From positions 5,526,965-5,590,964 of the forward strand of contig NZ_CP104011.1 of the NCBI RefSeq assembly GCF_025133575.1: 64,000 nucleotides of DNA. The letters run 5' to 3'. The notes under the pieces are model-generated. The model made no database searches, was not told the DNA's origin, and saw nothing but the letters and a program-made list of their open reading frames with translations. Position 1 is the first letter of the stretch; the number at the start of each line of letters is the position of its first letter. Source of the stretch: Pseudomonas sp. GCEP-101. Lineage in GTDB: Bacteria; Pseudomonadota; Gammaproteobacteria; Pseudomonadales; Pseudomonadaceae. The position numbers and the translations under genes are program-made. Below, in pieces: positions 42,126 to 50,989 of this stretch.

Positions 42126-43130
42126 TCACTCGCGCACCAGCATCGTTTGCAGCGGCGCCGGCGCATACAGCGCACTCTGGAACTGCGGCACGTACTCGTA
42201 CTTCAGCAGCGAACCCAGCTTCAGCGACTGGATATAGGTCGACAGACTGCCGTCGCCCAAGGTCAGCTTGACGGCGTCCGAGCGCGTCGTGGAGGCGTGG
42301 CGCAACTGCCGGGAAACGGCGTAGCCGTAGCTGAGCTCGGCCTTGTGGTCGAGGTTGGTGAAGCTGTTGGTGACCAGCTCCACGTCCTGGGACAGGTCGT
42401 CGAGCTTTGCCGTCTCCAGGGTCACGTCGACCTTGCCGGTCTGGCTATCGCTGATGCTCACGACCACCGAGGTGTCAGTCTCACGGTAGTCGATAGGGGT
42501 CAGCCACTTGGGCAGGTTGTAGCCCACCACGCCGCGCACCCTGGCCAGTTCGGTGTTCACCGGCAGTTTCAATACGTACCCCCACAGGTCCTTGCTCATC
42601 GACTGGCTGATCAGGCTGATGGGACCCAGGTTGCTGGCGCCCGGCTTGTTGGTGACGATCGACAGGGCGATCTCGTTGTAACTGTCGTTGTCGCAGTAGT
42701 GATAGGCGTAGGCCGTCAGCGCGACCACACCGCGCCCCGGCCAGATCTGCAGCGGTTGCACCTGCTCCAGCACCTTGGCCGGCATCAGCGCCCGGAGCCT
42801 GTCCAGGTCGGCCGTGAAAACCGCCGTGACCCGACTGTTGTTGTAGTAGAAATTCGGCGAATAGGATTCGAAGCCCATGTCGACCCGGGTTTTGGTCAGC
42901 GTCCTGAACCAGCTCAGGTCGATTTGCGGGGCTTCCTGGGCGATCACCGAGAGCGGCGGATTGGAGTGGTAGCGGGCGTACAACCCGCCCGCCACGACAG
43001 GAATCACTTGCCCGGCGATGGTCGTGGTGGCCTGGGCAGTGGTCGGCTCGGCGGGCTCGGAAGCCCAGGACGGCACAACGGCTGCGCCCAGGAGAAGGCC
43101 GGAAGCAAGAGCAAGTGAAGCGAGTTTCAT
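42126..43130 (-). CDS. Secreted acetoacetate decarboxylase-like protein
   Basis: A 334-residue protein with a signal peptide (ALASGLLLGAAVVPSWASEP) followed by an acetoacetate-decarboxylase-type domain. The block VVGYNLPKWLTP places Lys208 where the family's Schiff-base lysine lies, and SYNEIALSIV carries the conserved Glu153. An export signal is unusual for this family. It is the first gene of the operon, 86 bp downstream of the MerR-type promoter element. It may act on a periplasmic keto acid or be a binding protein. Confidence 0.8.
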   Translation of the reverse strand: MKLASLALASGLLLGAAVVPSWASEPAEPTTAQATTTIAGQVIPVVAGGLYARYHSNPPLSVIAQEAPQIDLSWFRTLTKTRVDMGFESYSPNFYYNNSRVTAVFTADLDRLRALMPAKVLEQVQPLQIWPGRGVVALTAYAYHYCDNDSYNEIALSIVTNKPGASNLGPISLISQSMSKDLWGYVLKLPVNTELARVRGVVGYNLPKWLTPIDYRETDTSVVVSISDSQTGKVDVTLETAKLDDLSQDVELVTNSFTNLDHKAELSYGYAVSRQLRHASTTRSDAVKLTLGDGSLSTYIQSLKLGSLLKYEYVPQFQSALYAPAPLQTMLVRE

Positions 43131-43215
43131 ATCGAGGGTCTCCGCGTCGTGGGCTGCCCCCCTGCGTGGGGGAACAGCGTCTGCACACCGAATCAGGGGG
43201 CGGTGTCTGTGCGGA

Positions 43216-43246
43216 ACCCTAAGGTTAAAGTTAGCTTCAAGGTCAA
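43216..43246 (-). promoter_or_regulatory. MerR-family-type promoter with 19-bp spacer
   Basis: Read on the minus strand: -35 TTGACC (43241-43246), a 19-bp spacer (43222-43240) containing the imperfect dyad TTGAAG-CTAA-CTTTAA, then -10 TAGGGT (43216-43221). An over-long 19-bp spacer with such a dyad is the hallmark of MerR, SoxR and AdhR-type activation. It directs the operon starting at 43130. No merR-type gene is in the window. Confidence 0.6.
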
Positions 43247-43333
43247 CAAGGCCCGAGGCTTATTCACGGCGCGGTGGGCAGGGATAAGGGCGATGAATGT
43301 GGCTCGCCCGGCGGATCGCCGCGGGGGCGCGGC

Positions 43334-44185
43334 TCAATCGCTGCCGAGCATGTCGCCGGCCAGTTCTGCCAGCGCGCGCAGGCGGTCCAGGCGCCGCATG
43401 TCCTGGTGGTAGCCCATCCAGATATCCCGCGAGGGCGGCGCTTCGCTCAGTTCGATGCGGGTCAGGGCCGGCAGCTGGTCGCCCAGCGAACGCGGCAGAA
43501 CCGCCACCCCCAAACCCCGCGCGCACATCTGCGCCTGCACGGTGCGGCTGCTGCTGGTGAACACCGTGGGCGCGGCGGGCAGCATGCGCTGCAGCCACAG
43601 CACATCGGGGTAGTAGGCCTGTGCGGTATTCATCAGGATCAGCTTGCAGCCCGCGCCATCCCGTCCCGGCTCGAAGGGCACGGCGGCGCTGGTGTACAGG
43701 CCGTAGGGCATGATCATCAGCCGGCGCTGCACGATGTCCGGCTGGTCGAAGGGCACGATGCGAAAGGCGATATCCGCTTCGCGGCGGGTGAGGTCCGATA
43801 GGCGCTGCCCGGCCATCACCTCGGGCACCACGGCCGGGTAGCGGCGCACCAGCTCGCTCAACACCGGCGCCAGCACGTAGCCGGCAAACCAGTCGGCGGA
43901 CGAGATGCGCAGGATGCCTTCGGGCTGCTCGCTGCCATCGATGCGCCGGGCAATGGCCAGGGCGCTGCTCTCCATTTCCTCGGCAAGGTTGAGGATGCCC
44001 TCGCCCATCGCGGTCGGCACCAGGCCCTGGCTGGTGCGCCGGAAAAATGCCTGGCCGCTGGCCTGCTCCAGCGCCTGCAATCGCCTGCCCACGGTGGGGT
44101 GGCTGACACCCAGCTGCCTGGCCGCCGCGCCCAGGGAGCCGGCACGGGCGATCGCCAGGAAAAACCGCAAGTCATCCCAATCCAC
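43334..44185 (-). CDS. LysR-family transcriptional regulator
   Basis: A 283-residue regulator with the LysR winged helix at the N-terminus (FFLAIARAGSLGAAARQLGVSHPTVGRRLQALE) and a substrate-binding domain. It is divergent from the MFS pump gene (207-bp gap), the classic LysR arrangement, so the pump is the most likely target. It also lies upstream of the acetoacetate-decarboxylase operon on the same strand with a 203-bp gap that holds its own promoter element. Confidence 0.92.
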   Translation of the reverse strand: MDWDDLRFFLAIARAGSLGAAARQLGVSHPTVGRRLQALEQASGQAFFRRTSQGLVPTAMGEGILNLAEEMESSALAIARRIDGSEQPEGILRISSADWFAGYVLAPVLSELVRRYPAVVPEVMAGQRLSDLTRREADIAFRIVPFDQPDIVQRRLMIMPYGLYTSAAVPFEPGRDGAGCKLILMNTAQAYYPDVLWLQRMLPAAPTVFTSSSRTVQAQMCARGLGVAVLPRSLGDQLPALTRIELSEAPPSRDIWMGYHQDMRRLDRLRALAELAGDMLGSD

Positions 44186-44392
44186 CCCGCCACCCCCTTA
44201 CAAAAATGAACGCGCAATGTGCAGCGATGGCAGTCCCGCCCACGCCTTCCGGCTTTCAAACTGCGCTCAGTCCAGCCTGGCAGCGTCGCCAGGCCAATTC
44301 CACACCGTTCAATAGTGTACGTAGCGTTGCTCTGACCCGGCCAGGGGCTGTTCGAACCTGGCGGCCACGTGTCGTTTCCCGGAGGTGTTGCC

Positions 44393-45829
44393 ATGACCCT
44401 TTCCATCGCCGCCACAGCCACTGCCCCGTCGTCGCGACGCTGGCTGGCTTTTGCCGTCCTGCTGGCCGGTGCGTTCCTGCCGCCGCTGGATTTCTTCATC
44501 GTCAATGTCGCCCTGCCGTCCATGGCCCAGGGGCTGCAGGCGACGCCGGCGCAGATCGAGTGGGTGATCTCCGGCTATGCGGCCACCTATGCGGTGTTTC
44601 TGATTACGGGTGGGCGCCTGGGCGACCTGTTCGGCCGGCGGCGGGTGTTTCTGGCGGGCATGGCAGGCTTCGGGATGGCGTCGCTGATCTGTGGGCTGGC
44701 GGCCTCGCCAGCGGTGCTGATCGTGGGGCGGGTGCTGCAGGGGCTGAGCGCCGCCGCCATGGCGCCGCAGGGGTTGGCATCCATCCATGCCCTGTTTCCC
44801 GAGCAGGAGCGCTCACGGGCGCTGGCGGTCTATGGAGCGGCACTGGGCTTTGCCGCCGTGCTCGCCCAGGTCCTGGGCGGCGTGCTGATTGCGGCCGACC
44901 TGTTCGGGCTGCAGTGGCGGGCGATCTTTCTGATCAATCTTCCCATCGTGGCCGCCGTTTTCCTCGTTGGCATGCCCTTCTTGCCGGACACCCGCAGCGC
45001 GACGCCGGCGTCGCTGGATCGCCTCGGCGTACTGCTCTGCGCCCTGACGCTGGGGTTGCTGGTGGTGCCGCTGGTACAGGGCCGCGAACTGGGCTGGCCG
45101 TGGTGGCTGTGCCTGATGCTGCTGGGCGCGCCCCTGGTCGCCGTGGGCTTCTGGCGTCATGAAGCGGCCCTTGAGCGGCGCGGCGGCACACCGCTGCTCA
45201 GCCCTCGGCTGGCGCGGTCGCCGCGCGTGCTGGCGGGCCTGCTCAGCGCGCTGTTTTTCTACGTGGTATCGGCGTTCTTCCTGACCTTTTCGGTGTACCT
45301 GCAAGGTGCTCTGGGCGCGACACCGGTGGCCACCGGCCTGATGTTCGTGCCCTTTGGCGTGGGCTTTCTGATCGGCCCGCTGACCACTCCCCTGGCCATC
45401 CGCTGTGTCGGCCGCTGGGTGCCGGCGCTGGGAATGCTGCTGGAGGTGCTGGGCTGCCTGGTCCTGAGCGCAGCGGTGGGCGGCGCCTCGGCGGGTGAGC
45501 GCCCTGCGCTGGTGCCGCTGGTCCTGGGCGTCGGCCTGCTGGGGTTTGGCCAGGGCTGGGCGTTGCCCACCCTGATCCGCAGCGTGATCGACCGCGCCCC
45601 AGCCGGTAGCTCCGGCATGGTTTCCGGCCTGGTCAACTCGGCTTTGCAGATCAGCGCCGCCCTTGGTGTGGCGTTGCTCGGCGGCCTGTTCTATGCCGTC
45701 GCCGCGCCGGCCCTCAACCCGGCCTCGCTCGCCCACGGCTTTATCGCCGCGCTGCTGGGCATCGCCCTGAGCCTTGGCCTGGCCGCACTGCTGGTGCTCT
45801 ACGCATCGGCGCCCGACCGGGCCGTGTGA
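44393..45829 (+). CDS. MFS drug transporter (DHA2-like, about 14 helices)
   Basis: A 478-residue multidrug-type major facilitator. FIVNVALPSM near helix 1 is the motif of 14-helix exporters, and GGRLGDLFGRRRVFL is the loop 2-3 motif A. The ATG at 44393 has GGAGG 7 bp upstream and is preferred over the start 24 bp earlier. Divergent from a LysR gene, it is likely an inducible efflux pump. A decayed SDR fragment begins just after its stop. Confidence 0.9.
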   Translation: MTLSIAATATAPSSRRWLAFAVLLAGAFLPPLDFFIVNVALPSMAQGLQATPAQIEWVISGYAATYAVFLITGGRLGDLFGRRRVFLAGMAGFGMASLICGLAASPAVLIVGRVLQGLSAAAMAPQGLASIHALFPEQERSRALAVYGAALGFAAVLAQVLGGVLIAADLFGLQWRAIFLINLPIVAAVFLVGMPFLPDTRSATPASLDRLGVLLCALTLGLLVVPLVQGRELGWPWWLCLMLLGAPLVAVGFWRHEAALERRGGTPLLSPRLARSPRVLAGLLSALFFYVVSAFFLTFSVYLQGALGATPVATGLMFVPFGVGFLIGPLTTPLAIRCVGRWVPALGMLLEVLGCLVLSAAVGGASAGERPALVPLVLGVGLLGFGQGWALPTLIRSVIDRAPAGSSGMVSGLVNSALQISAALGVALLGGLFYAVAAPALNPASLAHGFIAALLGIALSLGLAALLVLYASAPDRAV

Positions 45830-45839
45830 TCGGCATCGG

Positions 45840-45953
45840 CCACGCAGGCTGGGGCAACCGCAGCAGGTGGCGCCGGCAGTGGCCTTCCTGCTGGATGAGC
45901 GCAGTGCCTTCATCACCGGGCAGACGCTCTATGTGGATGGAGGCCCCCCTCGG
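45840..45953 (+). pseudogene. SDR family oxidoreductase remnant (3' end only)
   Basis: The frame here reads RLGQPQQVAPAVAFLLDER...FITGQTLYVDGG, the unmistakable C-terminal signature of classical short-chain dehydrogenases. It has no Rossmann fold or YxxxK upstream because the MFS gene occupies that DNA, and no in-frame stop at the family's usual end. Only about 38 codons remain. It is probably the tail of a deleted oxidoreductase gene that once followed the pump, marking a deletion junction near 45830-45845. Confidence 0.8.
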
Positions 45954-45968
45954 CAGGCACCTGTTCTA

Positions 45969-46006
45969 GGCCAGTTTTGCTCGCGTGGTGGCGAGCAAAA
46001 CTGGCC
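45969..46006. repeat. Perfect 16-bp hairpin in the intergenic gap
   Basis: GGCCAGTTTTGCTCGC (45969-45984) and its exact inverse complement (45991-46006) flank a 6-nt loop. There is no T-run after either arm, so it is not a textbook terminator, though it could still stop transcription from the MFS gene. It sits between the SDR remnant and the NosR-like gene, where a deletion or insertion end might lie. The rest of this gap (46007-46129) shows nothing I can identify. Confidence 0.65.
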
Positions 46007-46129
46007 GACTGTTGGTGGCCCACGCCTCGCTCGAAAGTAGCAGTCCGACCACGACTATCGACCCTTGGTCAGCGTCTCGGCTTGGTGTCAGGATCGATCG
46101 ATCCGGAACGACAAACCGAGACATGACGA

Positions 46130-48256
46130 ATGTTCAAGTCACTCAGGACGTCATTGCTGGCGCTGGTGTGGATAGTGCTGGTCTCCGGCCTCGCCGGGGC
46201 CAGCGACATCGAAGGTGCGGAGCAGGACCTCCCGGCGCTGATCCAGTCGATCTTCCCGGAAGCGACCGACATCATGCCGCAGCTCGAACATCCCCGCGTG
46301 TGGCCCGTGTACCAGGTCACGGAGCTGGTGGGTTATGCCTTCCTGTCCGGCGACTACGTGCAGCTGCCCGGCTTCTCCGGTGCCCCGTTCCAGTTGCTGG
46401 TGGGTATCGATCGTGAGGGTCGGTTCCGCGGCGTGCAGGTGCTCGAACAACATGAACCGATCTTCCTGCACGGGCTGGGAACCGGGCCGATGCACGAATT
46501 CACCCGCCAGTACCTGGGGCTGGACCTGCGCCACTCGATCAAACTCACCAGCGCCGCCGTGCACGACAAGCATAGCGGCAGCAACGTCTATATCGATGGC
46601 ATCAGCAAGGCCACGGTGTCGGCGGTGGTGCTGAACGAGACGGTCATCCAATCGGCCCTGCAGGTGGCACAGGAGACCGGCATCATCGCCAGACGCAAAC
46701 CGCCGGCGCGGGTGCGCGAGGATCTGCTCGAAACGACGGACTGGCAGCAACTGCTCGAACAGCACTGGGTGGGGTCGGTGCAAATCCCGGAAGCAAGCGT
46801 GGAGGCGGCCTTCAAGGGCAATGCCGGCGACACCCCGATCCCGCACCGATACGAGGCCGGGGCGTATTTCGCCAACCTGCAGTTCGCCTACCTGAATGTG
46901 CCGACCATCGGCCGCTATCTGCTTGGCGATCGGCTCGACCAGCGCCTGATGGAGAACCTTGAGCCGGGCGATCAGGTGATCGCGGTGATGAACCAGGGCC
47001 CCTACTCCGTGCTGGGCGATGACTTCACCCGCGGCACGCCTTCGGACCGACTCGCGCTGGATCAGGGCGGTGTGCAGATCGAGCTGCGCGACATGGACTT
47101 CTTCAACGCCCTGGAGCAGGACGAGCTCGACTCGCTGCCGCATGCCGGCATGCCCCGCTTCAACGAGTTCGTGCTGTTCCGCGTGAAGGCCGGCGCCGGC
47201 CTCGACCCGGCGTCGGGCTGGACCCTGTCGCTGGTGGTGGCCCGCCCGCAAGGGTATCTGCGACCCGACGAGATTCGTCGCTTCGGCCAGGAGTACCGGC
47301 TGCCCGCGCGCCTGTTCAGCATCGAGGCGAGCCATGACGAGCCCAAGGCGCCCCTGTGGCTGCAGATATGGCAGGAGAATCTCGGCCGCATCGCGGTGTT
47401 GCTGCTGGGCCTGGCGCTGCTGACGACCATCATCCTGGCGCACCGCCGGGTGACGCAGAACGCCCGCCGCTTCCGGCTGATCCGCTGGGGGTACCTGCTC
47501 TACACACTGATCTTCATTGGCTACATCACCCAGGGGCAGTTATCGATCACCAACGTCTTCGCCATCCTGCAGGTGATGGCGGGCGACGTCAGCGCATCGG
47601 TGCTGCTGCTCGACCCGGTGATCTGCATCCTCTGGTGCTACGTGCTGCTCACGCTGGTGCTCTGGGGGCGCGGCTACTTCTGTGGTTGGCTCTGCCCGTT
47701 CGGCGTACTGCAGGAACTGTCGGCAGAACTGGCGCGCGTGTTGAAGATCCGCCAGCGGCGCATTCCGTTCCGCCTGCACCGCAGGCTCCAGGGCCTCAAA
47801 TACCTGATCCTGGCCGGGCTGGTCGCGACCAGTTTCTGGTCGATCAGTGGGGCCGAGCGCGCCGCCGAGGTGGAGCCCTTCAAGACCGCGATCACCCTCG
47901 GCTTCGTGCGGGACTGGCCGTTCGTGCTCTATGCGTCGGCGCTTCTGCTCGCCGGGCTGTTCGTGCACAAGTTCTTCTGCCGCTACCTGTGCCCGCTGGG
48001 TGCCTGCTTCGCGGTGCTGGGCCACTTTCACCTGCTGCGCTGGCTGCCGCGTCGCGCCGAGTGCGGCAGTCCCTGCCAGCTCTGCACGCGCCGCTGCGGC
48101 ATCGGCGCGATCGAGCCGGACGGACGCATCAACTACCGCGAGTGCATCCAGTGTTACGAATGCGAAGTGATCTACCGGGACGACCAGCAGTGCGTGCCCC
48201 TGATCAATGCGCGCAAGGGCAGAAGGCGCGCCGCGGTCGTGATTGCCAGTCAGTGA
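46130..48256 (+). CDS. NosR/NirI-like FMN-binding, 4Fe-4S membrane protein
   Basis: A 708-residue polytopic protein. After a signal sequence comes a periplasmic FMN-binding domain with IDGISKATVSAVV, whose Thr162 is the expected covalent flavin site. Membrane helices follow (about 420-620) with CGWLCPFG and CRYLCPLGAC motifs, and the C-terminal ferredoxin-like region reads CGSPCQLCTRRC and CIQCYEC. This is the NosR/NirI architecture, moving electrons from quinol through flavin and Fe-S. No nosZDFYL or nir gene is nearby, so it is an orphan. Flavinylation would need an ApbE not seen here. Confidence 0.88.
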   Translation: MFKSLRTSLLALVWIVLVSGLAGASDIEGAEQDLPALIQSIFPEATDIMPQLEHPRVWPVYQVTELVGYAFLSGDYVQLPGFSGAPFQLLVGIDREGRFRGVQVLEQHEPIFLHGLGTGPMHEFTRQYLGLDLRHSIKLTSAAVHDKHSGSNVYIDGISKATVSAVVLNETVIQSALQVAQETGIIARRKPPARVREDLLETTDWQQLLEQHWVGSVQIPEASVEAAFKGNAGDTPIPHRYEAGAYFANLQFAYLNVPTIGRYLLGDRLDQRLMENLEPGDQVIAVMNQGPYSVLGDDFTRGTPSDRLALDQGGVQIELRDMDFFNALEQDELDSLPHAGMPRFNEFVLFRVKAGAGLDPASGWTLSLVVARPQGYLRPDEIRRFGQEYRLPARLFSIEASHDEPKAPLWLQIWQENLGRIAVLLLGLALLTTIILAHRRVTQNARRFRLIRWGYLLYTLIFIGYITQGQLSITNVFAILQVMAGDVSASVLLLDPVICILWCYVLLTLVLWGRGYFCGWLCPFGVLQELSAELARVLKIRQRRIPFRLHRRLQGLKYLILAGLVATSFWSISGAERAAEVEPFKTAITLGFVRDWPFVLYASALLLAGLFVHKFFCRYLCPLGACFAVLGHFHLLRWLPRRAECGSPCQLCTRRCGIGAIEPDGRINYRECIQCYECEVIYRDDQQCVPLINARKGRRRAAVVIASQ

Positions 48257-48354
48257 GGCAATGACGCCGCTCGCGCTATGGGCAGGCGACAGAACGGCCG
48301 CTCCGGGGCGGCAGCTGCCTCTCACAGGGGGCAGAATCAGCCATTTGCGGACGC

Positions 48355-50892
48355 TCAAGGCGCGCCCAGGAACCAGCGGTAATAGGGATTGTCACCGTCA
48401 TCCAGCGCCACCTGCCGGGCATCGCGGGCCCAGGCCTGGCGGTCGCCGCGGTAGGCATGCAGGCTGAGGTCGTAGAAGCGCCGCAGACGCAGCCAGTAGT
48501 CGTTGACCGAGGCCTGGACCGACGGCAGCGCGTTCTCCAGCGGAGGCGCCGTGCGAAGGGCAAGCAGGGTTGGCAGCACGCGGGCGATTTCCCTTTGGCG
48601 GACCCAGGGCGCGTACTCGATGCGCGGGTGATCGTCGGTCACCGGCAGCGCATCGCCTGCGTAACGTTCCAGCCCCGCCCGGTCGGTGACCCAGGTGGCC
48701 AGCAGCGCTTCGACTGAGTCGACCCCGACCTCCCCCAACGCAGCCGCGACCTGCGGTTGTTCGAAGCGCTGGCGGATGGTCGTCACATCCAGGCGCAGCG
48801 GCTGTAGCGAGCCCACCAGCAGCATCTCGTGAAATTCCGTGGTCCACAGCGTGGCGTAGGGGAAGACGTCGATGAAGCTTCGCACCAGCGAACGGCTTTC
48901 CTCATCGTTCTGCGTCGGCAATGGCAGCCACTGGGCGACCACGCCGCCCTCCTCCAGCCGCGAGGCGGCGAGCTGGTAGAAATCACGGGAGTACAGGTTG
49001 ACCACCCCGGCGGCCGAAGGCGGCGGCGGTTCCAGGGTGATCATGTCGTAGCGCTCGGCGCTGCGCAGCAGTTCGCGGCGGCCATCGCGCAGGCGGATGT
49101 CCAGGCGCGGATCGTGGATGGCGTCGAAGTTGCCCTTGAAGCTCGGCGCGGCGGCCAGCACTTCGGGCAGCAACTCGGCCACCACCGGGTGTTGCAGGGC
49201 GTTGTAGCGCAGCATGGAGCCGGCGGTGATCCCTGTGCCGAAGCCGATCACCAGCGCGGAGCGCGGCTCGCCGTTATGGATCAGCAACGGCAGCAGCGCC
49301 TGCAGGCGCATGTAGCGCAGCGAGGGCATCGCGTCGCCGGTATTGGAGACGCCCTGGATATACAGGCGGTTGAAGCGATTGTCGCCCCTGCCCTGCTCGA
49401 TGACCGCCACCGTGCCGCCCCGGCCTTCGGCATAGAAGCCGATCCGCCCGTTGCGCGCGCCCGGCATCAGCTCGGCCAGGTGCTGCGGCGGCGTCAGAGC
49501 GCCGATGGCCACGGCGAGCACCGCCACGGCGGCGACGCCGATGCGCAGCTTCCGACTCACCCCCTCGCCGCGCCAGACGGCCAGCAGGCCGATGACCGCG
49601 GCCAGCGTGCCGAGCACGGCCAGCGTACGCACCAGCCCCAGGCCGGGGATAAGCACGAAGCCGGTGAGCATGACCCCGACAATGCCGCCCAGGGTGTTGA
49701 GCGCCACCACGACGCCGACGTCGCGGCCAACGTGGTCGTGGTCCACCGACAGGCGCAGGGCGATGGGGAACGCTGCGCCCAGCAGGGTCGTCGGCAGGAA
49801 CACCACGCACAGCGCCGCGACCGCGAAGCGTGCGCACATGCCCGCCAGGTCACTGCCGCCAGCCTGCAGGACCAGCCATTCGGCGCGGGTCTGCAGGCCG
49901 ATCAACCAGTCGCCCAAACCGGCGATCTGCGCGATGGCGAGGAGCCCGGCGGCGGCGATGAGCAGGCCGAACAGCCCCCAGGGATCGCGGATGCGGTCGG
50001 CGCGCCGGGCGTACAGGGCGCTCCCCAGCACCAGGCCGCAGAGATAGGTGGCGAGGACCACGGCGAAGGCGAAGGTGCGGGTGCTCATGAACTGGACGAT
50101 GGACTGCGTCCAGACCACCTCGTACCCCAGTGCCACGCCACCGGCAAGGCAATACAACGCGATGGCCAGGCGTGCCGCACGGCTGCGCGGGCTGGCTGTA
50201 GGTGCGTCGTGGACGATGGACCGTGCCGCCTGTTGGCGGATCAGCAGCGCCCCGGCGGCGGCGAAGAGGTTGAACACAGCCGCGGCGCAGGCGCTGCCCA
50301 GCACGCCCAACCAGGGCAACAACACGAAGGCAACCAGCAGCGTGCCGGCGATGGCGCCCGCCGTGTTGGCCGCATACAGGCCCCCACCGGCGCGACCCAT
50401 CTGTCCTTCGGCGGGCTCCAGCGCGCGCACCAGCACCGGCAGCGTGCCGCCCATGAAGAACGCCGGCACGCCAACCAGCCCGAATGGAAGCACCCAGGCC
50501 AGGGCGCCGAACGCTTCTTCCAGGAACGCGAAGGCGCTGGCGACATGGGCCAGCGCAACGGTAGCGGCGACGCCCAGCAGCGCCACCAGGAACTCAAGGC
50601 CGGCATACAGCCGCAGTGGCCGCCCCAGGCGGTCCGCAAGTCGGCCGAAGGCCAGGCCGCCCAAGGCCAGCCCGGCGAAGAAGGCACTGATGGCGGTGGT
50701 GACGGCGTACACCTCCACTCCCACCACCAGGGACAGTTGCTTGACCCACAACACCTGAAACACCAGCGCCGACCCGCCCGAGGCGAACAACAGCAGTGCC
50801 GGCACCCTGGCGGCCAGCCGGGACTGCGAACGCGACTGGGTCGGGGTGGCGCGACGGGAGTTCATCGGGGACGAGCTGACCGCTGGAGGCAT
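48355..50892 (-). CDS. Membrane protein fused to spermidine-synthase-like domain
   Basis: An 845-residue protein. The first ~490 residues form many hydrophobic helices with MFS-like features (AFFAGLALGGLAFGRLADRLGRPLRLY), and the last ~330 form a Rossmann methyltransferase/aminopropyltransferase-like domain with SALVIGFGTGITAGS (about 545-560). The catalytic Asp region of true spermidine synthases reads YDMITLEPPPP, with Glu and prolines, so polyamine synthesis is doubtful. It is the most distal gene of the leftward run, separated from the sulfatase by tandem hairpins, and may be transcribed from its own promoter. Confidence 0.85.
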   Translation of the reverse strand: MPPAVSSSPMNSRRATPTQSRSQSRLAARVPALLLFASGGSALVFQVLWVKQLSLVVGVEVYAVTTAISAFFAGLALGGLAFGRLADRLGRPLRLYAGLEFLVALLGVAATVALAHVASAFAFLEEAFGALAWVLPFGLVGVPAFFMGGTLPVLVRALEPAEGQMGRAGGGLYAANTAGAIAGTLLVAFVLLPWLGVLGSACAAAVFNLFAAAGALLIRQQAARSIVHDAPTASPRSRAARLAIALYCLAGGVALGYEVVWTQSIVQFMSTRTFAFAVVLATYLCGLVLGSALYARRADRIRDPWGLFGLLIAAAGLLAIAQIAGLGDWLIGLQTRAEWLVLQAGGSDLAGMCARFAVAALCVVFLPTTLLGAAFPIALRLSVDHDHVGRDVGVVVALNTLGGIVGVMLTGFVLIPGLGLVRTLAVLGTLAAVIGLLAVWRGEGVSRKLRIGVAAVAVLAVAIGALTPPQHLAELMPGARNGRIGFYAEGRGGTVAVIEQGRGDNRFNRLYIQGVSNTGDAMPSLRYMRLQALLPLLIHNGEPRSALVIGFGTGITAGSMLRYNALQHPVVAELLPEVLAAAPSFKGNFDAIHDPRLDIRLRDGRRELLRSAERYDMITLEPPPPSAAGVVNLYSRDFYQLAASRLEEGGVVAQWLPLPTQNDEESRSLVRSFIDVFPYATLWTTEFHEMLLVGSLQPLRLDVTTIRQRFEQPQVAAALGEVGVDSVEALLATWVTDRAGLERYAGDALPVTDDHPRIEYAPWVRQREIARVLPTLLALRTAPPLENALPSVQASVNDYWLRLRRFYDLSLHAYRGDRQAWARDARQVALDDGDNPYYRWFLGAP

Positions 50893-50918
50893 CGAATCAA
50901 CCTTGTGTGACAGTGAAG

Positions 50919-50976
50919 CCCCCGCGACAGCCAGGCCATCGCGGGGGAGAAGTCGGGCGCCCCGATCCGGGCGCCC
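50919..50976 (-). terminator. Tandem hairpins between sulfatase and membrane-fusion genes
   Basis: Two hairpins lie just past the sulfatase stop: CCCCCGCGA/TCGCGGGGG (50919-50927 and 50939-50947, 11-nt loop) and GGGCGCC/GGCGCCC (50955-50961 and 50970-50976). Neither has a long T-run on the minus strand (GGCTTCAC follows the distal one), so termination may be partial. They separate the sulfatase from the next gene. Confidence 0.6.
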
Positions 50977-50989
50977 TGGTTATCGCTCA

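Noticed and set aside
46130..48256. Part of a nitrous oxide reductase cluster
   Set aside because: No nosZ, nosD, nosF, nosY or nosL homolog is present on either side.
48829..50910. Long plus-strand frame opposite the membrane-spermidine-synthase fusion
   Set aside because: His/Gln-rich shadow composition with no hydrophobic or catalytic pattern.
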